Positions 23,504 through 33,941 of a DNA stretch of 64,000 nucleotides are shown here, piece by piece. Position numbers and translations under genes: made by a program. The notes under the pieces were generated by a model, which saw nothing but the letters and a program-made list of their open reading frames with translations, searched no databases and was not told the origin of the DNA. The DNA is from Ottelia alismoides (taxonomy: Eukaryota > Streptophyta > Magnoliopsida > Alismatales > Hydrocharitaceae). Every line of letters starts with the position of its first letter. The stretch's first letter is position 1. The stretch is from positions 496,001-560,000 of the forward strand of contig JAZKJV010005541.1 in the NCBI GenBank assembly GCA_037367405.1, read 5' to 3'.

Positions 23504-25297
23504 TAGGGATGAGCATGGGCGGAGCTGGGCCCTGAAGGGCCCAAATCCATGCCCATTTAAAGTTTGGTGCCTTGGGTCTAGCTTAAGGCCTGTGTTTTTT
23601 GTTTTTGTGTGGCCCAAACTCAAGCCTGACCCAATGTTCATGGGTCGATATTGGGCCGATCCAACACATATAAATCCATCACCAAGGTTCATATAGAGGA
23701 TCATAGTTAACGATGGGTCTTCGTGCTTGAACACATTTTCCTTATGTAAGTCTATTTAGTCAAGGGAGTGCTTCCCAGCCCTTCGTTAATATCAAACTAC
23801 CCGTGTCCATCTATGGGTCTAGACCTATTTTCCTTGGCTATTCGGCATGCCAACATAAGTTTAACGAGAGGGATCTATAATATTTGACATGTGCTCATCT
23901 GAATATTTCCCCCTCATTATCAAACACAGAGAACAAAAAGCGTGTTCGTCAATGAATAGAAGTTGAAAAGGGAGAGGAAATCAAGATGTTCTTAATGACA
24001 ATCCAAGAGCGTGAAAGTTTTATGTATATCATTATATGTATTGGAAGATGGCAAGAGTCTCACTAATCATTGGAATTCCTCAAGATCCACGATGACACGG
24101 GCCTCGATTTGCCAATACAACACCCTCCGCCCACCCCTCTTCTCCATCCACACCCTCCCCTTGTGGGGGGACTCCACCCTCCCACTCCACAACAAGGTAC
24201 GTTTAGTACGCGGGTTAGGGTGGGTTAAATTGGTTTAGGGTAACTCGTTTTTATGTTTTGATGTTTGGATAGAGGGTTAAACCGAGGGTGGGTTTGTTGT
24301 GAATTTGTTGTGATATGATTGTATTGAAGTTTGAAAAAGTGAGTAGTTATTATGACGTGATTGTATTGAAGTTTGGAAAAGCGGGTAGAAGTTGAATAGT
24401 TTATAATTTTTATATGATATGATGGTATAATATATTATTTTTTTGATGGAATTTGATGAAAGAGAATTGATTTATTTAATGTATTAAAAAGGAGAAAATG
24501 TGAGACCCACATTAGAGAGAGAAAGAGTGGATTAAGGAGAGTAAACCATCCAGGGGGGGTTATCCCCTTAACCGAATGACACCTATGAGTCCCAAAAGAA
24601 AAAAAATACCAAGAATGTGAGACCTGTGGACAAGGTTGGGAATGTATTCGACGAGCCTCTTGTAACTAAGTAAACTTACAGATGGAAAATGTGTTCCAAC
24701 CGAGGTGGCATCCTTCGTCAGGGGCTGTCATGACGGATGGGCGGACTTGGCTGAGGAGTCGTGAGGGGGACAGGGGGTGGTGTCGCGCCGGGGTGAGGGG
24801 GTTAGTGTTGGCGATTGGGGAATGAACAAGGGGTGGGGGGCTTCCTGTCTAATTCGTGTGGATGGTACATGGGTTTTTTTGGCCCACTCCAGTCTTTATC
24901 GGGCCATGCTTTGGGCCACACTCGGAGTGGGTTGTAACGTCCCGGGTTTAGGTCTCCGGTCCATTATTGAGGAAAACTGACATTGACAACTTGTTGTGTT
25001 CGGATCCAAATGGATTCATTGACAACCACCCAAAATGCTTAAGTTCAAGTTGTCAAGTAATAATCACCATCACTTATAACCCACTCTCACACTTTGTGAG
25101 TATTAGTTGTGGGATTGTTTTTGAGGGTATGGGTGTTACATGGGTTGTGGGCCACACATGGCCGTCTATCGGGTCGAGCTTGCTATCTAGGTGGTCGAGC
25201 TAAACTCGAGCTCGACCGAAAAAATTCTGGGCTTATAATTTTGACCCAAGCCCTGTCCAATGGTAATTCAAGCTTGGGATGGGATTGCTCATCCCTA
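23504..25297. mobile_element. Non-autonomous hAT-type element with 8-bp target duplication
   Basis: The termini are inverted: tagggatgagca at 23504 and its exact reverse complement ending at 25297. The flanks are gccattgt (23496-23503) and gccactgt (25298-25305), an 8-bp duplication with one difference, as expected for hAT. No transposase is visible. The element is 1794 bp because it holds a solo LTR. A second weak inverted-repeat segment may lie at about 24200-24590. The insertion splits a plus-strand gypsy RNase H relic. Confidence 0.8.
24933..25140. mobile_element. Solo LTR, gypsy chromovirus-like, 208 bp
   Basis: It starts tgtaacgtcccggg and ends gggtgttaca, a TG...CA pair of the type seen in small plant chromovirus LTRs. 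The flanking 5-bp duplication is exact: tgggt at 24928-24932 and at 25141-25145. No second LTR or internal region is present, so it is a solo LTR left by LTR-LTR recombination, nested inside the hAT element. Confidence 0.8.
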
Positions 25298-25305
25298 GCC
25301 ACTGT

Positions 25306-25470
25306 TAACAAAGAATTTGTTTGAGTCCATGTCACAACAGTCCGTCTTTTCCATGACGATAATAAAATGTGTGCATTTAGCTTGCATCTAGGTCGAACGC
25401 AATGAGGAGTCCAAGCTAAAAGAAAGAAAAGGCATTCAAGGCTAAGGAACTGAAGCTTAAATACAAAGAC
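25306..25470 (+). pseudogene. Possible continuation of the RNase H/integrase linker relic
   Basis: Directly after the hAT target duplication, a frame reads TKNLFESMSQQSVFSM and continues to a stop. Its only support is position: removing the hAT element joins it to the LSKLPLP end of the upstream relic. No domain is recognised. Confidence 0.25.
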
Positions 25471-25499
25471 CAAAACCTTCAGGAAAGGAACTCAAGCTA

Positions 25500-26531
25500 A
25501 AGCTATTCAAATACTTTCACTTTTATTTATTGAATCGTATATTTGTATTTTTTACTAATATTGTATTAATCACAAACATATCTAACATCATACACACCTC
25601 TTAGAAAATTGATTCGACAACTTTTTCAGTGGACTAATTTCTAAATCATTTGACTAATTAATTATTCTAATAGACTAAAACCACTCTAGTAATATGGTTT
25701 CGGACTATATTTTTTCAATTGACTGATATTTTTCTCCACTAGATTAATATTCTTTTCAATTGACTATTCATTTTTCCTAGTCAACAAATTATGGTCAATA
25801 ACATTCATATTTAGAATGTCAATACTTATTCCTACGATCTTTCAATATGTAAATCGACTAATTCTCTAAACTAATCAGTTGCTTTCCTTTCAACGGATGG
25901 ACATGTTTGTTCAGCTTATTGTTTTGTCTTGTTAAGCGTTGCTATGTTTGTATTCGTTGTTATCTTCGCCTAACTCACTCAACGTGTACCAGTGGCGGAC
26001 GCAGGGTTAGAGACTAGGTAGGACACACAAATAAAAAGTATAACAAATCACAATACATCATATAAAAATCTTAAGTCATAAAAACATGCATATAGCTTAA
26101 CATATATAATGAAATATTATAAAAAAAATTCTATACATGTACTTAAAGTTGACCTCGTCTAGTCTTCATATTTTGAAAACAAGGCATGATATCATTGGCG
26201 GCAACAGAATCAAATATGTCTCATATATGATTCATTTGAGGAAATTGAATCAATTGTTGAAACTAGAAATGAGTGAGTCCATGACTTTTTTTATAAGAAA
26301 TTTGTCCATGCCTATATGTAGTATGAAAGATTCAAATGAATGATAAGGTAAGTATTGCATATAATATCATGCAAGAACCAACATATAAAAAAATGGAATA
26401 CTATAAAATAATATAAAATTCGAATGTTAAAAATACAAAAACATTGTTAATCTGTAATGAAGATGTCTAATAACAAAATTTGATTACGAAAGAAGAATAT
26501 TACCTGCATTGCACGACTGAACGTAAAGTTG
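25500..26531. other. No gene recognised; possible DNA-transposon remnant
   Basis: AT-rich sequence. At 25989 the phrase cagtggcggacgcagg resembles a terminus common among plant hAT-type remnants, but no partner end or transposase was found. Confidence 0.3.
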
Positions 26532-26765
26532 CACTACAACAAACTGGAGCTACGGTGATGATTAAATAACAACGATTATTTATGTGTCGTGATATTTGTA
26601 AACTTCTCAAAACAGTGACATTTATATTTATTCGTCGTTGTTTATAATAGAAATAGTGATGATTATATCTATCCGTCGCTATTTATATTAGAAATACCGA
26701 CGATTTTTTTTGCATTCGTCGTCATTTTTAATATAGCAACGAAAAAATTGTTGGTAAGATTTTAA
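26532..26765 (+). mobile_element. CACTA (En/Spm-like) terminus with subterminal repeats
   Basis: It begins cactacaacaaa, the standard CACTA start. The next 230 bp carry repeated motifs in both orientations (cgacgatt, ccgtcgct, cgtcgttg, gtgatgatta), as in CACTA subterminal regions that bind transposase. The opposite end was not found in the window, so the element may be broken, or may extend through the transposase-like exons of units A and B. That extension is inference. Confidence 0.6.
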
Positions 26766-27134
26766 CGTAAAATAAATACACTAACAATTTTAAACTAATC
26801 GGCAGAGATGGGGAGAGGGATGACATGCACTACATAAAATTATAATTAATAAATACGTTAGTTTATAAGATACGATTATTTTTTTCTATTGTCGCATGAT
26901 TTAATATCCATCGTGATATTAAACATATATTGTTCCAAGGGTTAAATATTAAAACTACGATATATTGTTGTTGTGTAAAAGAAGTTCAATTTCCTAATAT
27001 TTTAATATGTAAATGTGAAGGACGGACTATGTTGCTTCCGCCTATCGCCCCGTACTCCCTTGCCTCCCTCCCCATCTCATGTCCTCTATCAATGCCCCCA
27101 ACTCAAAATGCATCATCTCCCTCTCCCCAAATGT

Positions 27135-27219
27135 GCATATATAAGTTGAGATCGAGGATCCTACCATAACGCGCGAGTCGAGAGCACAGGTTTCCACAAC
27201 ACCGGAGTCGAAAGCATCA
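27135..27219 (+). promoter_or_regulatory. Promoter-like segment with first exon and splice donor
   Basis: A pyrimidine-rich stretch (27040-27130) is followed by tatataag at 27138. A short less AT-rich stretch then ends in gcatcag|gtatgac at 27219, a good splice-donor context. No start codon with a long frame follows. It could be the promoter of a CACTA-borne gene whose later exons are the transposase-like exons at 36.7 kb, or of the NB-LRR relic. Confidence 0.4.
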
Positions 27220-27459
27220 GGTATGACTTAGGGTTCGGATCGAAGTCTCATGTCTCAATCCTCGAGGTTTTGATGATGTTCAAATCCATGGAAGACCGAG
27301 AGAGTGCATGTTCCTCTCAAGCGTAGGGTTTTGATCGATCTTAATTTTTCTTAGATCTTGATTTGTGATGTGATCTGATCATTTTTGGTGGATCTCGCTC
27401 GAGGTTTTTTAGTGATCGGACTGGAATTTTTTGGTGGATCTTCACGTTAGTTTATTTGG

Positions 27460-27610
27460 TGGGATTTGTAGGATTTGTTTGAAATTGTAGGATTGTTCCG
27501 AATTGTAGGATTTGTTTGAAATTGTAGGATTGTTCTGAATTGCAGATTGGTGGATCTCCCTCGAGGTTTTTTTTTCCGAATTGTAGGATTTGTTTGAAAT
27601 TGTTAGGATC
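27460..27610. repeat. Short tandem repeat, aattgtaggatttgtttga type
   Basis: Units of about 36-38 bp built on attgtaggatttgtttgaa and attgtaggattgttc are repeated two to three times, with a partial copy at 27580. They lie in the putative intron after the promoter-like segment. Confidence 0.75.
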
Positions 27611-27719
27611 GAGTTTGACTATCAAGGGGAATCTCCTCTTCGAGACCTTGATGATGGTTAGTTTATTTGAAGGAATGGTCTGCGTTCCTCTCAGATTTGA
27701 TTATGCATACAGTCGACAC

Positions 27720-28126
27720 TCTGTATATGCTTAGTCAATGCTCCAAATCCCTTTGCTTTTAGGAAATGGGTGTGTCTTTTAAATTAAGAATTTGGAGGTT
27801 GGTAAAATTGGTTATGCCTTCCGGTAGCTCCGTAACACCCTTACAATGTTCTAAGTACAACTCCTGTAAATTAATAAGCTCGGATATTGTCGTCATCAAA
27901 TAAGTTATTTGAAAGGCCTTAAGATTTAGTGGTCTAGTTTTAGATATGTTATACTATATAGTTGAGAAACCCAATGAGGGATAGAAATGCATGGTCTATG
28001 AACGATAAGGACCCGAAGACATCTCAAGTGATTCTGGCATGCATCACAGCTTGTAATTCGCACAGAATCTATGTCAATGTCTAAGTCTCCTAAGCATTGC
28101 TCTGAAAACATGTGCACGTTAACCAT
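27720..28126 (-). pseudogene. NB-LRR leucine-rich-repeat fragment (minus strand)
   Basis: Minus-strand translation gives CLRVLIVHRPCISIPHWVS, then YSITYLKLDH (28060-27930), and after a frame change ISELINLQELYLEHCKG and TELPEGITNFTNLQILNLK (27900-27790). These are irregular leucine-rich repeats of the kind found in the C-terminal half of plant CC-NB-LRR resistance proteins, where the domain takes part in recognition. No NB-ARC part is present. Stops and frame changes mark a pseudogene. It is the mirror partner of the plus-strand fragment at 28150-28885. Confidence 0.7.
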
Positions 28127-28350
28127 TGATTAGGTCAAGGTTAATTCCTCTAAAACTTGAACAACCATTAATAGAGTTCTTACCGGATTTTGTTTGTGAT
28201 CTCAAGAACTTACGGTTGTTGATTATTTGGGGATCTAAAATCAAGTACTTACCGTGAGAAATATCTAGACTCACTAATTTACGAGAGCTAAATCTTGGGG
28301 GCTCTCAAATAACTTATTTGCCGGTGACAATATACGAGCTTATTAATTTA

Positions 28351-28490
28351 TTGCAGGGTTGGACAGGGTTGGGTTGGCCCAACCCGGGGTACCCCTCCTT
28401 CCAACCCTCTCAATCCTCCTCACAGTTTACTATTCACAGGGGTACTCCAATCCAACCCAACTCTACCTAACCCTGCAACCAAACGAACCC
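28351..28490. mobile_element. Harbinger/Tourist-type MITE, 140 bp
   Basis: The left end ttgcagggttggac is matched by the inverted right end, where cctaaccctgcaa is followed by ccaaacgaaccc; about 23 of 27 bp pair. Both sides are flanked by TTA (28348-28350 and 28491-28493), the usual Harbinger target duplication. The left end seems to lack the outer 12 bp present on the right. It interrupts the LRR frame. Confidence 0.6.
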
Positions 28491-28493
28491 TTA

Positions 28494-28740
28494 GGCCATG
28501 TTCATTTGGGTCATAAGCAGGAATGGAATAAGGGGAATAAGCCTCCAACACGCTTCCCCATGGTACGACTATTCCCCATTATTTCATCTTATTTCACTCT
28601 TATTCATATCTTTATCCCACCTTATCTACCTTTATTTCACCTTATTCTCCTTATTCTTATCCTCCAGCCGAACGGAGAATAGACCCTTATTCCCCTTATT
28701 CCCCATCCTTATTCCTGCTTATTCTCCTACCGAACGGGCC
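28494..28740. mobile_element. Second MITE, about 247 bp, long imperfect terminal repeats
   Basis: The left end ggccatgttcatttggg, then ataagcaggaatggaataag, is mirrored by the right end (cttattcc..., cctgcttattctcctac, cgaacgggcc). The flanks share ctta (28490-28493 and 28741-28744). It lies immediately next to the first MITE. The superfamily is uncertain (Harbinger or hAT). Confidence 0.6.
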
Positions 28741-29058
28741 CTTAGAATGTTGTAAGGGTCTTTCGGACCTACTGGAAGGCATAACCAATCTTACCAATCT
28801 CCGGATTCTTAATTTAAAGGGCACACCCATTTCCTTTATGCCAAAGGGATTTGGAGCATTGACTACTGGAAGACCTCGATTGTTTCTTATGATTGGAATT
28901 TTTTTATTATGAAATGCCGATATTGCATGTCCTCTCTGTGCGCTTTTAGTATTAGTGACACTTTTTTATAAGCTAATGGTTGAATATGAAATGCCAATAT
29001 TGTGTGTCTTGTCTATGTTCCTGTTGATTTTACCGAAGCTTCAAATATATGCACGCAC

Positions 29059-29411
29059 TGTAAGAAATATTATGTATGCAACTACCAAATATGGTAGTTG
29101 TCAACATATTTTTATTTCTTATTTTGTGGCTCATGAATAATTATGAAAGGGTGTATCTTTGAGAAGTTGCTTTTGGTGGTTACCTTAATGGATAGGTAAC
29201 CATCATGTATTATAAATATAGATTGGGGTCCCCTCTCCCTCAACTAATGAATGCAAGAGGATCCATTACTCAAGCATATTGGGCAAGAGTTGAGAAGGAG
29301 AAGGAAATCACATCTTCATCGCCTCATTTCCGCTGCGATGGCTTCCGGTAACTTCTAAATATCATAGGTTTATTTTGTTTAAGTTAATAGATCTAACAAT
29401 TAGATCTATCA
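29059..29411 (+). repeat. Copia 5' LTR
   Basis: 353 bp, tgtaagaaat...gatctatca. A TATA-like tattataaatatag occurs at about 29209. Near its start is a palindromic phrase (caactaccaaatatggtagttg). It differs from the 3' LTR at six positions. Confidence 0.95.
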
Positions 29412-29425
29412 ATTGGTATCAGAGC
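29412..29425 (+). promoter_or_regulatory. Copia primer-binding site (initiator tRNA-Met)
   Basis: Two bases after the LTR comes tggtatcagagc (29414-29425), the exact complement of the 3' end of plant initiator tRNA-Met. It is the start site for minus-strand DNA synthesis. Confidence 0.95.
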
Positions 29426-30124
29426 TTTTGATTTGAAGATCTTGGGAATTCATATTTCGATTTAAATTGTGAAGGTGATATTTCAGATTATGGTTTATGG
29501 TGTTTCTAGCAATTCAGAGCAAGATTTCTCTTTTAACGACAAGTTTGTGTTTCAAAATCGATATTCCTTTTGTATTGATTTTATATCGAAGACAGTGGTT
29601 ATTGTTGTTTTTTCTCATTTTGGATTCACATCTTTTATAACCAAACACGGGTTTTATCTGGCTTCATTACCTCTTCATAGTTTATATACATGGTAAGCAG
29701 TGGCTTGTACGGATGCTACGTCGTAACGATCTAACATGGTGAAGTAGAAACCTAAGCGATCTTCTGTCTTTGAATATTATCTTGAATATTCTTTTTGTAT
29801 GATAATTTTTTTTACTACATCGGTATTTGTCTTGTACGTGTGGGGAGTAGTTTGTGAAGCCCCGAGATGCGAACACATATTTGGCTTTTGGTCCACTGCC
29901 AGTTGTGATGCTCTCAGTTTCAGAAGCTTTTTGTTGATGTTGCTATCTGCTTTTGTCATGGATCACCGAAAGTAAGCTCAAAGGCGATTTTTTTGATGGA
30001 TTTAATCGTTGTTGCACTTCTGAAATGTACAGGAGATCTTTAGTATCTCATGCATCCGTACATATATAGTGGGTTTTTTTGATCTCCAACGGATGGTGCA
30101 TTTTTTATAACAAATAAAAAAAAT

Positions 30125-30198
30125 TGACGTCACCAGGATTTGAACTGGAGACCTTTAGTGTGCTACACTGACGTCATAACCAACTACACCACAAGTAC
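30125..30198 (-). tRNA. tRNA-Val-like sequence (pseudo-tRNA or SINE head)
   Basis: On the minus strand there is an A-box stretch tggtgtagttggttatgacg, then cagtgtagcacact in the anticodon region, then ggtctccagttcaaatcctg as the B-box/T-arm. The order closely follows plant tRNA-Val(AAC). The acceptor halves do not pair (gagtact against tgacgtc), the T-stem has a mismatch, and the anticodon position reads agc, so a working tRNA is unlikely. It is followed by a run of T (an RNA polymerase III stop). It may be the head of a SINE inserted in the copia leader. Confidence 0.55.
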
Positions 30199-30649
30199 TC
30201 TTGCGTTTGGTTTCACACGCATATAGTTTTAATTATCAAACACTGGAATTTTTTTTTGGAGACAACAACAAATCTGTGTTTCAAAGGTTAAAATTGACAT
30301 TGATGGTGAAAGAACAAGCATCCTTGTTTAGTATTACTTTTGAGATGTTTTATATATCAAGTTTTCTTTGGGATCTTGACACTTGGATTTGTATATAATG
30401 TGACGTTATTTGTTAGAGACTTGTTTGGAAATGTATATAATTTGGTTATTGTATACACCTGATAAGTACACATAAAGTGTATAAAAGTATGGTGTTTATA
30501 TAATTGCACTTTCAGTTAGTTGTGCGGACTTGTTGATAATACTGTATGGTTAGTACCACTTTAGTACACTTGTGTACTAACCATACATTTTACTACCATT
30601 CTTTATTACTTTATTAAGTTTGTTTGATACCTTTTTGGTTTGATTTGTA

Positions 30650-31110
30650 TAACTAGATTGGGAGGAATAGCCACAGCATCCTACCAATACCTGTAATTTG
30701 TTTTACTTTGATAAAGCGTAATTATTTGCTAGTTATCTTAGAGTAGACACAGCATCTTGGATAACAATGTCAATAATTACATTAAGTGGTAAAGTTCAAT
30801 TATTTGAACTAATGGCATCAAATTGCATCTACATAGTAGAGATTGGTTGATTAACTCCATCATAAGGTATTCGGATAAGTGTGTATAATTGAATCGGGAT
30901 GAGTAGCCACAGCATCTGATCGATTCGTATTGTACATATCATTTCTTGTAATGAGTAATTATTGGTTAGTTATCCAAGAGTAGCCACAGTATCCAAGATA
31001 ACAATGGCAATACTTACAATAAGTGATGGAGTTAATTGGACATATTTTTTTAAATGAGAAAAATAATTTTTTGGTTAGTTATTCTAATGCTCACAGGTAC
31101 GGAATTTCCA
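30650..31110 (+). repeat. Two ~240-bp diverged units with a tagccacagcatc box
   Basis: The box agtagccacagcatc or a near variant occurs at about 30671, 30748, 30909, 30984 and, weakly, 31193. The flanks repeat too: tagttatc, gataacaatgtcaata and ttacattaagtg against tagttatcc, gataacaatggcaata and ttacaataagtg. The period is near 240 bp. It lies in the copia leader where gag is expected. Confidence 0.75.
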
Positions 31111-31321
31111 ATGAATGTTCGAAAATTTATTTGTCTCATTTATTAAGAAAAATCAATTGTATATTACAATTCTTTAGCTATTACAATTCTTTAGCCACAG
31201 CAAGTCTTGTAATGATAGTACATTGATTTCTCAAAATATTAAATAAGTTAATATTTTGAATTAAGGTTTATGCTTGAGTTATTTGCTTATTGTGGTTGTC
31301 TCGTTATGATTTATTGCAGAT

Positions 31322-31505
31322 AGTTCAGCTTTCATGTCTACTCAATTCAATGTTATAAATTCGGTTTCGATTCTTGAATGTCATGTATGTCATGAGTCTA
31401 ATTTCATTGATGTTCCTATTAATACTTGGTGGATTGATTCTGGTACTTCAATCCATATTTCCAACTCCATCCAAGCCTTTCTGAAAATAAGGATGCCACT
31501 ATAAA
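31322..31505 (+). pseudogene. Copia protease fragment, frameshifted from pol
   Basis: The frame from 31322 reads through CHVCHESNFIDVPINTWWID to DSGTSIHIS (near 31437), then [11 protein letters not shown] and a stop at about 31500. DSG is the copia aspartic-protease active site, which matures gag and pol. The following integrase frame starts one base out of phase, so an indel near 31500 separates protease from pol. The element could not make a normal polyprotein in one frame. Confidence 0.8.
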
Positions 31506-31523
31506 AATGAGCAAAGCGTTTAT

Positions 31524-33941
31524 ATGGGGAATCGCATGACTTCACATGTTGAAGCGATTGGAACGCAACAGCTCATTTTGAAAACTGGCCATGTACTTGA
31601 TTTGGAAAATGTATTTTATGTACCCAAGTTCTCTAGAAATTTAATTTCAATATCTAGACTTTGTAATCTTGGATACAAATTTTTATTTGAAAATACATTT
31701 TTCCAAATGTTTAAAAATGACAAGTTAATTGGCACAGGTGGCATAGTGGATTATTTGTATAAATTACATCTACATCCACATTTTGAAAACAATCTCCTTG
31801 TTTGCAATGTAGTTGGTAAAAAGCGAAAAAATAATAGTGATCGGTCATCAATGCTTTGGCATAAAAGATTAGGTCACATCTCCATTAAAAGGATCAAGAA
31901 ATTAGTAAATGATGGAGTAATTGATACTCTAGATTTTACTGATTCTAGTGTTTGTGTGGAATGTATTAAGAGAAAACATACCAACAAACATGCTAAAGGA
32001 TCAAGGAGAAGTACTCGTCTTTTAGAAATTATACATACTGACATATGTGGTCCATTTTCTGTGGAATGTTTTAGTGGTCAAAAATACTTCATCACATTCA
32101 TAGACGATTTCTCACGTTACATGTATCTTTATCTTTTATTTGAAAAATCAGAAGCTATAAATGCTTTTAAGGATTATCAAATAAAAGTAGAGAGACAATT
32201 AGAAAAGAAAATTAAAATTGTGAGATCGGATAGAGGTGATGAGTATTATGGTAGGTATGTTGGAGGAGAACAAAAACTTGGATCATTTGCACGATTTCTT
32301 AAGGATGAAGGCATTGAACATCAATTTTCAATGCCCAGTGAACCGGATCAAAACGGTGTCGCCGAAAGATGGAATCGTACATTAATGGATATGGTTCGAA
32401 GTATGATAAGTAACTCCTCATTGCCTTTATCCTTTTGGAGTGAAGCTCTAAAGACAGCCGTGTATATATTAAATAGAGTTCCATCAAAAGCAGTTCCATC
32501 CACTCCATTTGAGCTTTGGAAGGGATGGAAACCAAGATTGGAACACATACACATTTGTGGTTGTCAAGCTGAGATTAGAATCTATAACCCACATGAGAAA
32601 AAATTGGATATGAAGACTACAAGTGGATACTTCATTGGTTATCCAAAAGGCTCTAAAGGTTATAGATTCTATTGTCCAAATAGGGAATCGAGTATTGTAG
32701 AATCAAGGAATGATATATTTTTGAAAAATAGCGAGAAAAGTGAGAGCAGGATGGTAATTAAAGATATCATACTTGATGAATTGCCGGATCTTGTTATACC
32801 ACTAGAAAGGGAGGAGCAAAATATTCAACACGATATCTTGGATGAGACACAACATCAAGATATTGTTGTCCCTCAAGTCCAAGATATTCCTTTGATTGAA
32901 CAAATGACGAATCCTCCACTACCCGAAAATCAAGTTGAAATAGTACAAACTGTTCAACATGGTGTTGTTACAACTAGATCTTGTTGGGTAATAAAATCTA
33001 CAATCTCATCAGATTTCATAACATACCTACAAGAATGTGATTACAATACAGGAATTTCAGAGGACCCAATATCATTTTCACATGCCATGAGTGGAATTAA
33101 TTCTACTAAATGGTATAATGCCATGAGGGAGGAGATGGATTCTATGAGTGCAAACCAAGTATGGGACTTGGTAGAGCTACCCAAAGGAGCGAAATCCATT
33201 GGTTGCAAATGGGTCTTTAAAACTAAGAAAGACTCATTAGGTAACATTGAGAGATATAAAGCCAGACTTGTGGCTAAAGGTTTCACTCAAAAGGAGGGCA
33301 TAGATTACCATGAGACTTTCGCTCCAGTATCACGAAAGGACTCATTACGAATAATCATGGTATTAGTAGCTCATTATGATTTAGAGTTACACCAAATGGA
33401 AGTGAAAACAGCTTTTCTTAATGGAGACTTGGATGAACATGTTTACATGCGACAACCTGAGGGTTTAGATAATAACAAGTATTTGGTTTGTAAATTAAGG
33501 AAGTCTATATATGGACTAAAACAAGCATCTCGTCAATGGTACATTAAGTTCAACAATGCAATAACTTCATTTGGTTTTGTTGAGAACATTGTTGATAATT
33601 GTATATATCTTAAGACGAGTGGGAGTAAATATGCTTTTCTAATCCTTTATTTAGACGACATTTTACTTACTTGTAATGATCTTGGGATGTTGCGAGATAC
33701 AAAGATGTTCCTTTCTAATAATTTTGAAATGAAAGATATGGGTGATGCTAAATATGTCATTGGCATTGAAATTCATAGAGACAGATCTCATAGAGTACTT
33801 GGATTGTCTCAAAAGGCCTATATTGAAAAATTATTAGAGAGATTTGGAATGAAATATTGTTCTCCTACCCCAACACCTATGGTAAAAGGAGATAAAAAAT
33901 TTTCATTCAAATGTCCCCAAAATAATTTAGAAAAGGAATAG
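31524..33941 (+). pseudogene. Copia integrase and reverse transcriptase
   Basis: 805 residues. In order: GAG-pre-integrase with HKRLGH (113-118) and CVEC (144-147); the integrase core with Asp173 (HTDICGP), Asp236 (RSDRGDE) and Glu281 ([10 protein letters not shown]); a variable linker (400-520); and the RT from about 555, with [12 protein letters not shown] (625-636) and YLDD (709-712). In motif A the usual catalytic Asp (MDVKTAF) reads Glu626. The frame starts at an internal Met because the protease lies in another frame, and it ends at a TAG (33939) where relatives have Gln. RNase H continues in the same frame downstream. It copies and inserts the element when intact; this copy is broken. 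Confidence 0.92.

Larger units (their letters stand above)
28150..28885 (+). pseudogene. NB-LRR leucine-rich-repeat fragment (plus strand), split by two MITEs
   Basis: From about 28160 one frame reads LIEFLPDFVCDLKNLRLL, GSKIKYLP, a TGA stop, EISRLTNLRELNLGG, and ITYLPVTIYELINL up to 28350. Two MITEs follow (28351-28490 and about 28494-28740). The repeat then resumes as LLEGITNLTNLRILNLKG and TPISFMPKGFGAL (28765-28860). It belongs to the same LRR type as the minus-strand fragment, and the ELINL...GITN part is duplicated in inverted orientation between them. The gene is broken by a stop and by insertions, and no NB-ARC domain is in the window. Confidence 0.75.
29426..31321 (+). other. Copia leader without recognisable gag
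   Basis: About 1.9 kb between primer site and protease, where gag should be. Only short frames are present (for example 29469-29696, 75 residues), none resembling a capsid or zinc knuckle. It holds a tRNA-Val-like sequence at 30125-30198 and a diverged tandem repeat at 30650-31110. It ends with ttattgcag|at at 31319, a good splice-acceptor context just before the protease frame. This could be a deleted gag, or a lineage whose coding region is reached by splicing. Confidence 0.7.

Noticed and set aside
23318..23734. 138-residue minus-strand frame
   Set aside because: It crosses the edge of the hAT insertion and opposes the RNase H relic, so it is a chance frame.
24186..24600. Another MITE nested in the hAT element
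   Set aside because: The possible terminal repeats (gtttagtacgcgggttaggg against cattcggttaagggg) are too weak and no target duplication was seen.
30125..30198. Functional tRNA gene
   Set aside because: The acceptor halves do not pair, the T-stem has a mismatch and the anticodon position is changed. Kept only as a tRNA-like sequence.
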